Shown here in pieces: positions 1 to 9,650 of a DNA stretch of 25,850 nt (positions within the stretch are counted from its first letter, which is position 1; each line of letters begins with the position of its first letter). Made by a program: the position numbers and the translations under genes. Source of the stretch: Ophiothrix spiculata (lineage: Eukaryota > Echinodermata > Ophiuroidea > Amphilepidida > Ophiotrichidae); NCBI GenBank assembly GCA_000969725.1, contig JXSR01S002971.1; one strand, written 5' to 3'. The notes under the pieces are model-generated. The model was not told where the DNA came from and ran no database searches. It saw only the letters and a list, made by a program, of their open reading frames with translations.

Positions 1-385
1 AAACTCAGTAAAACTAACTTGTTCAGACTTTGTGTAGGAGGTTATTTTCTTCTCATGTCTAATTCACATTGCAAATGAGTAATGTATAGTCATTGAATGT
101 CACTCTTTTATCGATAAAGTATTTTTCCTTGGCTTGGAGAGATGTAACAATAACATACAATGTTTTCACAACTTTATTATCAAAGCTGATTTATAGTTGA
201 TTTAACATCATTTTGCAAATTTTACAACTGACTGTGTTCAATCTGTAACCACCATCTTTTTAAATAATATTTTTGCCACATGCCCTTTGGGGCCAGAAAA
301 GTTAAGAAAATGCTTATTCTTTAATTTAATCTTCAACAAATCTTTTTTGAACATTTTTACATAGGATTTGCATCAATCATTTTAA

Positions 386-695
386 AGGAGCTAGGTCCAA
401 TTTTTCAAAATTTAGTTTTCTATGTCTTATGAAAGACACTAAACAGGACCAAGTTTCAAATTTCTGCTGAATCGATCAAATCGTTTTGATTTTATTGGCC
501 ATTTTGTATTTTAGAGCTGCCTTTACGTTACTTGGTAAAATTAATTATGGTTACCACAATTAGACACCTTTTCATATATATCTCCAAAACAGAACATGAC
601 TCAAGCCGTACAATTTCACATGGGTTATGAGAAAAATATGAGAAATATTTTGGTACCAAAATCTCAAAAAGTTTGAACAATCAAACTATGCTCCT
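386..695 (+). mobile_element. AGGAGC-type MITE, copy A (TTAA-flanked, non-autonomous)
   Basis: The left end reads TTAA (382-385) then AGGAGCTAGGTCC. The right end is a decayed version, ctatgctcct (686-695), with no intact TTAA after it. The interior matches the reverse complement of 8714-9038 over almost its whole length, including the words gaccaagtttcaaattt and aacatgactcaagccgt. There is no ORF, so it would need a transposase supplied elsewhere. TTAA target sites are typical of piggyBac-type transposition, but these ends do not start with the usual CCC, so the superfamily is tentative. The right end has diverged more than the left. Confidence 0.75.
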
Positions 696-1470
696 GATTC
701 AACAATTCTAAGTGAATGTGTTTCAATTTGTCAACCTTGTTGTGTTATGCCTTCTATAACTAATTGTTTTGGCCTATACTGGCAGGCCTAAAATGGCCGA
801 AGCAGTGTTTGCTATCATATTAATTACTGTTGTTTTAAATAAATTTCCAGCATGAAAAATCAGAGCCTTGCGTACCAGAATTGTGTGTCCATTCACGCAA
901 ATACATAACGCTTTCCATGCACGTGCAATGTCGCAGTACTGTGAATTACTGATTGGAAACGGTGTTGCAATCTTAATGTCTTATACTTGTGTAACAACTT
1001 GTGGATACGCGTTGGCTGCGTTCAGATTGTCAGTCCGTGTGCGAAATTTATTTGAAACAATGTAATTACTCACCTTACAGATTGACGAAAAGAAAGAAGA
1101 TTCCCCAAGAAACGCAACTGATGGAATGAACCCAGAATTTTAAAAGAAGTGAACAAAACTCTGTATAAAGACTGATCTTCAGGACAAATGCAAATCAATA
1201 ATAGCCACCGTTGTACTACACAAAATGGCCACATAGATAATGATGAGCAAGCCTTTATACATCGTGTATCAATCTAAAAAACTAGTTCAGTGTCAAACTA
1301 ACCCTACCCTAGATGCATGTATTTCATCATTAATGACACTCAAAGATGGTCATTCTGAACATGAATATATACATGAAGTAGAGAAATGGACATTGGGTGA
1401 TTTAATCATGCCACACTTCCATAAAGTTAATTATTAAAACACTCAAGCCAAACAAATTTAGGAAACAATG
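696..1470. other. Unassigned AT-rich DNA
   Basis: No conserved frame, RNA gene or clear repeat is visible. Open frames at 868-1065 and 1240-1437 (65 codons each) have no recognisable domain and no splice context, and are of a length expected by chance here. Confidence 0.5.
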
Positions 1471-1932
1471 GAATACGCCAGAATAAGAACATCCCAACTC
1501 CAATTTACTCCCTTCTGTAAATTATATTTATACAATATAAATGCATACAAATTTCTGAAAAAAATTTCACATCACTAAAATAGCATTTCCATGTCAACAT
1601 CCTAATCACATTGTCACATTTGACCTTGTAGTTGACTTGTTTAGACATTGTTAGATACTTGTTATAGTACATAGTTGCTATATTTAAACAGCCATAATAA
1701 GAACATCCAAACTCCATGAGCTCCCCTCTGCAACTATATGCTAGGAAAATTATCTAACAATGTCAAACAAAGTCAACTTCAAGTTCAAATGTTACACTAT
1801 GATTGGGATAAAAACATGGAAATACTTTCTAGTGATTTGAAAGCATTTTCAGAGATTTATATGCATTTATATTTTACATAATTTAACAGAAGGCATTTCA
1901 TGGAGTTGGGATGTTCTTATTCTAGCGTATTC
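1471..1932. mobile_element. Foldback (long inverted repeat) element
   Basis: GAATACGCCAGAATAAG at 1471 is answered by CTTATTCTAGCGTATTC ending at 1932. The inverted similarity runs inward about 190 bp per arm with small gaps; for example, cattgttagata on the left pairs with tatctaacaatg on the right. The centre (about 1691-1730) holds another copy of the terminal motif, ataagaacatccaaactcc, in the same direction as the left end. A TA dinucleotide sits near both tips, which would fit Tc1/mariner-like insertion, but the exact ends are uncertain. The 70-codon minus-strand frame inside is a by-product of the repeat. Confidence 0.75.
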
Positions 1933-2169
1933 AATTAGGACAATTATACAAACCTAAACATGAAATACAATGTCAACATCAGTCTCTTTCATAAAAAATA
2001 CAAGATATGATTTGCAACTCATTAGAATTTGAAATAAACATTATTTGGTATAGACAAAAACAATAAACCTTGGCATTTGAGAGACAGAATGTCTCAATCA
2101 GAGGACAGATTTACATGATTTACATAATATGGCAAACAGTAATTTTTAATCAGAAATCTCACTTAGATA

Positions 2170-2465
2170 ATAAAGTAAAGGTAAAGGACGGAGTGCTCAT
2201 CTCTCTTTCGAAGCGACAAGGCCAGACTCCGCTATTAGTTATACTTGCAGTGAGGGTTTTGCTACACCTCCTTCACGTTAGTCTGTTACGCTCTCAGCAC
2301 TGAAGAATGCCGGTACCCATTCGACACCTGGGTGGAGAGGAGCACATGATTGTACGTATCTTGCTCATGGACACTACACACGCCGCCCACTGGACTCAAA
2401 CCCACGGCGCTCAATGCAAGGTGATTAGGAGTCGAGGACTTTAAGTGCTAAGCCACGCATGTTCC
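2170..2465 (-). mobile_element. tRNA-derived SINE (tRNA-Ser-like head)
   Basis: On the minus strand the head carries an A-box-like TGGCTTAGCACTTAA (2441-2455) and a B-box-like GGTTTGAGTCC (2392-2402), spaced as in a tRNA gene with a long variable arm. The order D arm, GACTCCTAATC anticodon arm, variable arm and B box resembles tRNA-Ser of the GCU type. The body contains CTCCTCTCCACCCAGGTGT followed by AATGGGTACCGGC, a central block that recurs in marine-invertebrate SINEs. The 3' end (minus strand) finishes in short TTTACC/TTTAC repeats near 2170-2185. No clear TSD was found, so the ends are approximate. It would be transcribed by RNA polymerase III and moved by a LINE partner that is not in the window. 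Confidence 0.8.
2392..2402 (-). promoter_or_regulatory. Pol III B box of the SINE
   Basis: GGTTTGAGTCC on the minus strand differs from the GGTTCGANTCC consensus at one core base (T for C). It works with the A box at 2441-2455 as the internal promoter of the SINE. Confidence 0.65.
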
Positions 2466-3485
2466 TCAAAATATTTAAATATTTAAAAAATTCATTTGCA
2501 TTGTATCTAATAAGAGCAATTTTAAGATTTCAACTCAAGCAGGCAGTATTTATTGTTGTAGTCAACAAAAATTACTAATGATTCAAGAAAATCTACATAT
2601 ATATTTTGATATAGAGGGATAGAATTTTATTCTTTCATTATTACCACTGGGGTCGCAGGAATGACTCCGCTCAATGTTTTGAAAAAAACTTTTGGGATGA
2701 TGTTAAACTTGTCCAATGTCCTTTGAATAATGTAAATTGATGCAAATATTTCATTCAAATCAAATTTGGGTTCAAACATGATCCACAGGCTATTCGGAAT
2801 ATTTAAAAAAAAAACGCCTTATTTTTATGACAGCTGCCAAGTCAGCGTATCAGCTTTTAAAATTCCTCATTTTCATTCATATCCTTCAAAGGATGATCTA
2901 AAGGATGATGGTGATACTAATTAGCCAGGATTAAAATACCCGGTTTTAGTGTTTAAGTGAAACACTCTTGTTCTAAATTTTTCTTCTTCTTCTGAACTTC
3001 TGTTATGATGGAGCATTTATAACTCATTATCTAAGTTTAATGGAATTTTATGGAATATCTTGAAATGTCCACCAATTTGGAATTCAAGAGATGAAAAAGA
3101 AAAAATAGCTATAAAGATAGCTTTCTGAGACTTTTTTAATCTTCAAATTTCACAAATTACACATAACAAAACTCTTAAGTTCTAAAAAAATCAGAGAAGC
3201 TCAAATTACTCACTTATCTCAGCCTGGTTTCAAAACTAGGGCATCAACACAAATCAGCATCAACTTGCATACAAATAAAACTGCTCATTTTATTGCCAAA
3301 TTGGTCGACATTTGATACTAATAGGCTTTTTAGGAAATCTCATTTAGAGTTAGCATTACCTTTTGTAAGAATCAAGATTTCTGCCATCATGAAGTGAGTA
3401 AAAAATTGTTGCATCACTAAATCTTGTATTGACTGCTTCATATGAAAAATGCCTTATCACTAAAGTGCGAAATGTACTCCCAAAT
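2466..3485. other. Unassigned AT-rich DNA
   Basis: No supported gene. 2649-2690 is a slightly GC-richer patch (actggggtcgcagg), possibly a decayed transposon end, with no partner found. Confidence 0.45.
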
Positions 3486-3554
3486 GTCAGTGGCTTTTGA
3501 AATGGTTCTTCAGGTGATACTGTCATCTGAAGAACCATTTCAAGAGCCACTGAC
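3486..3554 (+). repeat. Near-perfect 69-nt hairpin (32-bp stem, 5-nt loop)
   Basis: The left arm (3486-3517, starting GTCAGTGGCT) and right arm (3523-3554, ending AGCCACTGAC) are complementary over 32 positions around the loop TACTG. The two non-Watson-Crick positions are T/G and G/T when read as plus-strand RNA, so a plus transcript could pair along the full stem using G-U wobbles; the minus transcript would have A-C mismatches. The size is close to that of a small-RNA precursor, but the loop is short and the arms unusually perfect, so a tiny inverted-repeat transposon remnant is equally possible. Overlapping ORFs on both strands are by-products of the palindrome. Confidence 0.8.
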
Positions 3555-4240
3555 CCAAGACTGGACATTATACAGTGTTCAATTTAAATTTATGATATAT
3601 GGCTGCCATTGCAGATACGATTTTCTTGCACTCACATGACGATATGGTATTTCTTCAAGACATCCATTGCTATTGTTCTAACATTGACAAACACCAAGAA
3701 CTGCTGCTTCCAGGCAACAACTGCATGTTTAGTTTTGAATAACGGTCCTGAAGACTATATTATCAACATTACATGGTTTAAAAAATAACTGTCATTTAAT
3801 TAAATACATGTACAGCAATCTCATATTTGTGAACAAGAATAACAGAAAAGAACAGCATACTAGTAGTACATTAATTGAATTGATTTAAATGTACCTAGGA
3901 ATCTTAACAAACTTCTAGACTTTTTAAAAATATTCAATTTTGCTACAAGATCTAATGTTGATCAACGCCCACCACGCATGCAATATCAAAAAACAAAAAA
4001 ATTGAAGAGGACACTTGCTTAGTGCAATATGAATCCCACTGCTTTTGAAGACATCTTTGCAAAAACAAAATTGTCATTTTCGAGTCCTACATATATTCAA
4101 ATAGCACTTGTTTCTATCTCGATTCATCTCTTTGTTTTGATGTCCAACTTCAAATGAGTAACATGATACAAGTGCTGCGATTTTTCCATTATTTGGTTTC
4201 AGTATAAGTTAAAAGGGTCAACGAATCTAGCAGCGACCTA
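3555..4240. other. Unassigned AT-rich DNA
   Basis: No gene, RNA or repeat was identified. The AT-rich text has no conserved frame. Confidence 0.4.
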
Positions 4241-4540
4241 CAATATATCTATTGCCAAACCTATATAGTACATCATGAATATACAATAGCTAACTGGAAC
4301 TATAGACTCTGCAACACAAAAATAACTGAGACACAGACGGGAAAGTGTCTCTCAGAGGCGAACCAGAGACACGAAGCAACATATACGACATGTCACCAAA
4401 CGCATTGAGCTCATCATGAATAGACAATAATTGTTCATTGGAACCTCTATTGAGACAGAGACAGGACGTGTCTCAGAGACAAAACAGATATGAGATGTTG
4501 ATATGAGAAAGGTGGGACGAACTACACTTCATCTGAAATT

Positions 4541-5046
4541 GCCGATTCCCGATCCTATTTGTCTATAATCGGCCCGATCCCGATCCCGATTCTATTTTGA
4601 ATTTATCATAGCACAAGAAAACATTTATAAAAAACACCCACCACCACCCACTGTATAAAATTAAGTAATAGCGCCAGCTACAGTCGAGACTGAATTGCTA
4701 TTTATAGTAACCAAACATGGCGACCTCTTTCCGTGTTCCTGTGTTGAACAGTTTAATTTTACATAGTTTTTCTACCATTTAGAATGAGGAAAATTATAAT
4801 TTTGATAATATTTGTAGTGGCCAGGACTTTTGTGACAATTATAATGTAAAATAATAAAAGTTAGTCAGATAGATAACATTAGATTAAAACGAGGCATAAT
4901 GCTAGCATTTTTATTCATGGATACTTCCACACTACCTCTTTGTGCCGTAATAATGGATCGATTGTTGAATCGGCAGAGTTCCTGTGATTTTGCCGATTCC
5001 GATTCGCTGCCGATCTCGCAATAATCGGGCCGATTTTGGATCAGGC
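4541..5046. mobile_element. CCGAT-rich element inserted in the array
   Basis: Both ends carry dense CCGAT words. The left end has gccgattcccgatcc and ATAATCGGCCCGAT; the right end has gccgattccgattcgc and ATAATCGGGCCGAT. The two ends look like direct copies of one another built around the near-palindrome ATCGGSCCGAT. The array unit stops before and resumes after this block, which supports insertion. There is no transposase frame and no clear TSD; the ends are approximate and the class is unassigned. Confidence 0.5.
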
Positions 5047-5133
5047 TGATTGAGTTTGAGACAAGGACAAGAAGCAACTTGCAATGATTATCGCCTAAGC
5101 TATATAGCACAATGAATATCACCCGAACTGTCA

Positions 5134-5260
5134 CTGTAAAGTGAAAGTTCCATTACTCGTTTGCTACTTGTTTTGTTTCTCGTTTTCAAAAAAACGAGTA
5201 GCCTCCTCGTTTTTAGAAAAATGAGGGCTAGTTCCAAAACGAGGAACTTTGACTTTGCAG
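5134..5260. mobile_element. 127-bp TIR element (MITE-like)
   Basis: CTGTAAAGTGAAAGTTCC (5134-5151) and GGAACTTTGACTTTGCAG (5243-5260) are 18-bp inverted ends with two mismatches. The interior alternates CTCGTTTT and AAAACGAG words, giving nested inverted repeats. It interrupts the array. No convincing TSD was seen. Confidence 0.6.
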
Positions 5261-5549
5261 ATTGTATAGCACATCATGAATATGGATACAGTTGCTCACT
5301 GGAACATCTATAACCCAAAATGAAATAAGCCAGACAGAAAGTGTCTCAAAGAGGAGACTGATATGAGATGTTGACTCAAGAGACGAGATAGGGACAAGTG
5401 ACTTGCAATGTAGATATCAACAAACCTATACAGGCATATCATGAATATGCAAAAATGTTCACTGGAACCTCTTTAGCACACAATTGCCTTAACTCCCTAC
5501 ACCACTTCTCCGTTAAAATCTCTCAGAAACCAGCAACTTAAAAATGGCG

Positions 5550-6475
5550 GGTTACCAGTTAGGACCACGCACTGATTTCAGTGATCACTATGATCACTAC
5601 TTTTAGTGATATTTTTATACTGCCCTCTTTAGGTTTTTCAAAAAAGGGATGAGATTGCAAAGTTCACAGTGCATATAAAACAATGGCATACATTAGAAAT
5701 ATCATTATTTAACAAGATTTAAGTAAAAAAAGAGAGGTTTTTTGCCAAATGAATGTACATGTATTGATGATAACTATGGTTGAACTATTATAAAAGTAGC
5801 TAATTATGAATTTAATCAAATTTTTGAGTCAAAGAATTAGCTTTATCAGGCGAATCAAGAATAAACTTGATCTTATTTTAGCTCAGATTAACTTTAAAAA
5901 CTTGTTTCCAACAAGCTTCTTGGTCTGCCTTGAGGTGACAGTCACTTTAAATGTTTATAACATAATTTGCTGGTTGAGAAGAATATTCCATTGAATACTG
6001 GTATTAGTGATCATTGTTCACTGATTTCAGTGATCAGTCTAGTCAAACTACCAAAACATGAACTTTTCAGAAAACCAACACCAGGTTTAAAAAAACAGAC
6101 ACAGGTCTAGACTTTCACACCTGCTTTTATAAGATCAAGGTCTTAATTTAATGACAATATCATCAGCAACCCCACAATTTAAGTCCTTGGTGGTCATTTA
6201 ACCTATCTTTACAGGCCCATAATACCTCTAAATATTGATGGTTTTTGTCAATTATTTAAAAAGACTGAGCAGTTGAAAGCCACATGGATATCAGAAACTA
6301 GGGATACATACTTGCACTGTATCACAGGATATCATTTGTACTTTAATTCAACATCTGGAGAGATTTACATGAAGTTTACTTGAGGTAATCATCAACCTCC
6401 ATTTTCTACAAATGTTCACTGTAATCAGTGATCATTGTGATCACTGAAATCCGTGCACGGTCCTAACTGGTTACC
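5550..6475. mobile_element. 926-bp TIR element with GTGATCAC-rich ends
   Basis: The left end has ACCAGTTAGGACC followed by GATTTCAGTGATCAC. The right end is the inverted counterpart: gtgatcactgaaatc, then GGTCCTAACTGGT. Similarity continues inward about 50 bp. A further TCAGTGATCA cluster sits centrally (6007-6040). The longest internal frame (5806-5994) encodes nothing recognisable, so the element looks non-autonomous. No TSD was found. The right end was later duplicated (6950-7050). Confidence 0.6.
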
Positions 6476-6510
6476 TGGATACGAACCTGGTACCCGTCGC
6501 ACCCTAAGTC

Positions 6511-6688
6511 CAAGGTAAATTTTAACCGAAGGCATTTGCCGTCGGTGCCCCTACCAGTTGCCTTGATGCCCTATTACTTAGCAATGCCTAATGCTATTCT
6601 TTAACATGTAATTGCCTTCTAAAACAGTGTGCCCTTTCAAAATTGCCTTGAAATGGGGTGCCCTTCAGAATCCTTAAAATTTACCCTG
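6511..6688. mobile_element. 178-bp hAT-like MITE with exact 8-bp TSD
   Basis: The ends are CAAGGTAAATTTTAA on the left and TTAAAATTTACCCTG on the right. Flanking 8-bp copies CCTAAGTC lie at 6503-6510 and 6689-6696. An 8-bp TSD and CA(G/A)GG tips are typical of hAT transposons. The matching position in the duplicate (7058-7073, gtcgcacctaagtccc) has a single CCTAAGTC and no insert, so it is a natural empty site. There is no coding capacity. Confidence 0.88.
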
Positions 6689-6759
6689 CCTAAGTCCCAT
6701 TATCACTATGTCAAGCCATACTGCTTACTGGAACCTAATAGCACAAAATGAGGTAAAAC

Positions 6760-6949
6760 CAAGGAATTTAAAAGGGGGAATCGGTACTCGCCACCATTTT
6801 GATTTCACCGCCGTGTAAATTCTATGGGACGGCAGCCATCTTGGATTGTCGCTTTTCCATCATTTTACAGCTCCGCGTGCCACCCTTTGAGAGTCTTCAC
6901 AACGGATTAGCAGGAAAATTGGCGTACTTTGATCACAGCAAGTCGTAAA
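6760..6949 (+). mobile_element. CAAGGAATT element, copy 1 (truncated by duplication)
   Basis: This is the left part of the element that is complete at 7152-7565: CAAGGAATTTAAAAGGGGG, then aatcggtactcgcc, then the block around ggcagccatcttggattgtcgc. It is cut at gcaagtcgtaaa by the duplication junction and lacks 24 bp present in copy 2 (tcatggagggtgagttactg and adjoining bases). Confidence 0.8.
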
Positions 6950-7151
6950 ATCATCAACCTCCTTTTTCTACAAATGTTCACTGTAATCAGTGATCATTGT
7001 GATCACTGAAATCTGTGCGCGGTCCTAACTGGATACCTGGATACGAACCTGGTACCCGTCGCACCTAAGTCCCATTATCACTATGTCAAGCCACTGAGCA
7101 GGCGCTGCCATACTGCTTAATGGAACCTAATAGCACAAAATGAGGTAAAAC

Positions 7152-7565
7152 CAAGGAATTTAAAAGGGGGAATCGGTACTCGCCGCCATTTTGATTTCAC
7201 CGCCGTGTAAATTCTATGGGACGGCAGCCATCTTGGATTGTCGCTCATGGAGGGTGAGTTACTGTACTTCCATCATTTTACAGCTCCGCGTGCCTCCCTT
7301 TGAGAGTCTTCACAACGGATTAACAGGAAAATTGGCGTACTTTGATCAGAGCAAGTCGTAAAACACGCTACTTGAAACGCAGACACACGGTTTGCGCGTG
7401 AAACAAAATGCACACGCTGTATATGCATCAAGTGAAGATTTACTTGGTCTGCCAGGATATCGGGTCAAACTCTGAATATATCCGGAGGTAAATTAACTCT
7501 GCTCCATGAGCGACACAAGATGGCAGCGTATCCTGATTCCCCAATATATAGATAAAAATTCCTTG
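7152..7565 (+). mobile_element. CAAGGAATT element, full-length copy 2 (hAT-like)
   Basis: The left tip is CAAGGAATTTAAAAGGGGGA and the right tip ends AAAATTCCTTG. An inner inverted block (ggaatc ... ctcatgga against ctccatgagcgac ... gattcc) extends the terminal inverted repeat beyond 60 bp with gaps. The flanks GGTAAAAC (7144-7151) and GGTGAGAC (7566-7573) agree at 6 of 8 bases, consistent with an aged 8-bp TSD. The interior is non-coding. Relatives lie at 6760-6949, 9651-10048 and 11246-11665. Confidence 0.72.
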
Positions 7566-7925
7566 GGTGAGACAGAGACGAGAAGTATCTTACAGACAAG
7601 AGAGTCATAAGAAAACGTCTCATAGACAAAATAAATCGAGAAGCCTATCTTATGGACAAGAAATAGGACATCTTAGAGACACTACAAATCAAGAAGCGAA
7701 CTACAATATATATCCCAAACCTCAAATGCACATCATGAATATTGCTCTCTGGAATTTCTGCGGCACAAAATCTACAGGGAGATAGAATGAGTTGGGATAC
7801 CTAAGGGATGTGAATGTGCAAATGATAGCCAAAATAGAACTCAAAATATTACACTATCCATACCACATTAATGCCACTGATAAGCTCACATGAATAAATA
7901 CTGCCCTCTGGATTTCTCATTTTGT
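7566..7925. repeat. Repeat array, right part
   Basis: gggtgagacagagacgagaag resumes the array unit that stops at 7151. Repeated gacaagaa / tctta(c/t)agac words follow, then cacatcatgaatattgctc (7731-7749). A weaker version, ctcacatgaataaatactgcc, is at about 7885-7905. The 72-codon frame at 7567-7785 reads through these repeats and is not a credible gene. Confidence 0.55.
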
Positions 7926-7929
7926 TTAA

Positions 7930-8518
7930 GGTGGCCTAGCACAGGTGTTTAAGGTGGCCTGATATCAGCGGTGTTGGACACAATTTCAAAGTATTTATCC
8001 TGGGCTTTTAGCGTACTTTCTGGCGTACTGTATCTTGCGCTTTAATATAACGCGATCTTACACGTGCGTCATTTTTATATTCACGCATAAGACCATGCGC
8101 GTTACTCCTGATGACGTAGGGCTCAAAGCTCACAGTGCTTAAGGTGCTACTCATTGCTAAAAAATGCAAAATTTTTACTCAATTTTGTTTAATATCTCAA
8201 AAAGTAAGTCGGTGACCATATTTTTTTATTACGTTTTTTCAAAGAACTATATAAGGACCAAAACATATGTGAAAAAGAGAGAAAAAAATAGAGCCGTTCT
8301 TTAATTATAAGTGTTTTCATCCGATTTATTTTGATTTTACCATAGAAGTCAATGGTAAAAAGTGGTAAAACACAGTGTTTTTGAAATGGATTTTTCTCAA
8401 AAACTAAGTCTCTGACCCCCATTTTTTATTTCAGAAATGTGATCAGCACATATGAAAACACCATATATCAAAAAATTAGAAAAATAAATAAAGGGAATTC
8501 TACCTGTGCTAGACCACC
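7930..8518. mobile_element. 589-bp TTAA-flanked MITE (GGTGG ends)
   Basis: TTAA (7926-7929) precedes GGTGGCCTAGCACAGGT, and ACCTGTGCTAGACCACC precedes TTAA (8519-8522). These are 17-bp inverted ends with one mismatch. The left tip is partly doubled: GTTTAAGGTGGCCT occurs at 7924-7937 and again at 7947-7960. The interior has a direct repeat (ctcaaaaagtaagtcggtgacc near 8196, ctcaaaaactaagtctctgacc near 8396). TTAA duplication is the piggyBac hallmark, but the family is not otherwise identified. The 77-codon minus frame is not gene-like. Confidence 0.8.
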
Positions 8519-8713
8519 TTAAATTTAATTGCCTAGTGTAAGAATACATTAACACAGATTATTATCACAAAGTGTCTTTTTCGAAGTAAATCAACTTGCC
8601 CTGGTTTCAGACAAGACTTGAACAAAGTCTCCTCTTGAGAAAAGTCAAATTTACCCTTGTTTTAGTCAAGACTTAACAAAGTGTCAGAGACTGGATATCA
8701 TGTTTCGTTTTAA

Positions 8714-9038
8714 AGGAGCATGGTCCGATTGCCTCAGATTTTTTTCAAACTTCTTGAGATTTTGTTACCAAAATGTTGCTCATATTTTTCTTATAACCCA
8801 TGTGAAATTTCACGGCCGAGTCATGTTCCGTTTTGGAGATATATATGAAAATGTGTCTAATTATGGTAACCATATAAATTTTACACAGTAACGTATATGT
8901 GGCTCTGAAATATATAATTGCCCATAAAATCAAAACGGCTTGACCGATTCAGCTGAAATTTGAAACTTGGACCTCTTGCATGTTCCTCTTTTATATGAAA
9001 TTAAAAACTAAATTTTTGAAAAGTCGGACCAAGCTCCT
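8714..9038 (-). mobile_element. AGGAGC-type MITE, copy B (best preserved)
   Basis: TTAA (8710-8713) AGGAGCATGGTCCGA at the left is matched by TCGGACCAAGCTCCT TTAA (9039-9042) at the right. These are 15-bp inverted ends with one mismatch and an intact TTAA duplication. The interior is the reverse complement of copy A. Overlapping short ORFs on both strands are by-products. It is non-autonomous. Confidence 0.85.
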
Positions 9039-9190
9039 TTAAAGCGATTTTCTGTGCTTAAAATCCTGCAAACAAAAATGTGTATTTTTACTTTTCATGT
9101 ATCGACATTCTAGAGAATTTATTGAAAAACTGAATGCACTTCTGGTTTATAAGTTCCTAGACTCACCTCATGACTAAATTAAGGGCACAG

Positions 9191-9337
9191 TTAACCCCTC
9201 ATTTTCAGAAATATATTATGCTTTGTAACTCAGCAACCGATAATTAAATCCATATAAAATTATACATTACTAGATGTGGTTTTTTCATGAAGAAGATGAT
9301 GGTTAGGTCAGTTTTGGACCAAAATGTATGATTTTGG
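9191..9337 (+). repeat. Dispersed repeat, plus copy (pairs with 24545-24694)
   Basis: The sequence from ttaacccctcattttcagaa to aaaatgtatgattttgga is highly similar to the reverse complement of 24545-24694, including ctttgtaactcagcaaccgat and gaagatgatggttaggtca. The conservation is even and the frame is not kept. No ends or TSD are visible, so it may be a piece of a larger transposon. Confidence 0.75.
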
Positions 9338-9650
9338 ACATAACTCTTCCCTGACCTGTCCATCTCCTTTTTACCTATTTAAACCAAAAAGCCCTCCCGA
9401 TTTTGGTGGGATTCATACTGAGGACGAAGCTTCTCTTTGGTCTTACCATGTGACTTTCTAACCCATGCCACAGATGGATCTCTGCCCAGGCACTGATTCC
9501 ATACTTATCTATGTCTGTAATAATGGGGATTGATGACTGACTTTAGCCCACTTTAACCATTTTTATATGCCTGTATGTTTTGTTTGACTGTGTCAGCTTA
9601 AAAAAAACTTGATTAAAGATTTTATTTTAAAATGACCTTTATGACACCAC

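Larger units (their letters stand above)
4241..5495. repeat. Degenerate repeat array, left part
   Basis: Irregular units share the order aacctatatagcacatcatgaatat, then ttgctcactggaacctctatagcacaaaatgag, then gacagagac...gtgtctcagagac, then gatatgagatgttgac, then gacaagaagcaacttgcaatg. Recognisable unit starts lie near 4256, 4411, 5098, 5268 and 5430. The array is broken by the CCGAT-rich insert (about 4541-5046) and a short TIR element (5134-5260). It resumes in pieces at about 6700-6759, 7073-7151 and 7566-7790. No frame is conserved between units, so this is satellite-like repeat and not a gene. Confidence 0.65.
6388..7371. repeat. Head-to-tail segmental duplication (562-bp unit)
   Basis: The segment from atcatcaacctcc (6388) to gcaagtcgtaaa (about 6949) is repeated from 6950 onward. 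The second copy runs on past the equivalent breakpoint into cacgctacttg. Both copies contain the end of the 926-bp element, an array piece and the start of a CAAGGAATT element. The second copy lacks the 178-bp MITE of copy one, and has extra bases near 7094-7107 and 7236-7259. The breakpoint lies inside the CAAGGAATT element, so the duplication followed that insertion. Confidence 0.85.

Noticed and set aside
366..373. Octamer ATTTGCAT
   Set aside because: An 8-bp match in AT-rich DNA with no promoter context is expected by chance.
3356..3639. Overlapping plus and minus ORFs with similar peptides
   Set aside because: The similarity is produced by the 69-nt palindrome read on both strands, not by coding constraint.
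4241..5495. CRISPR-like array
   Set aside because: Units are degenerate, long and irregular, with no short identical repeats or uniform spacers, and the genome looks eukaryotic.
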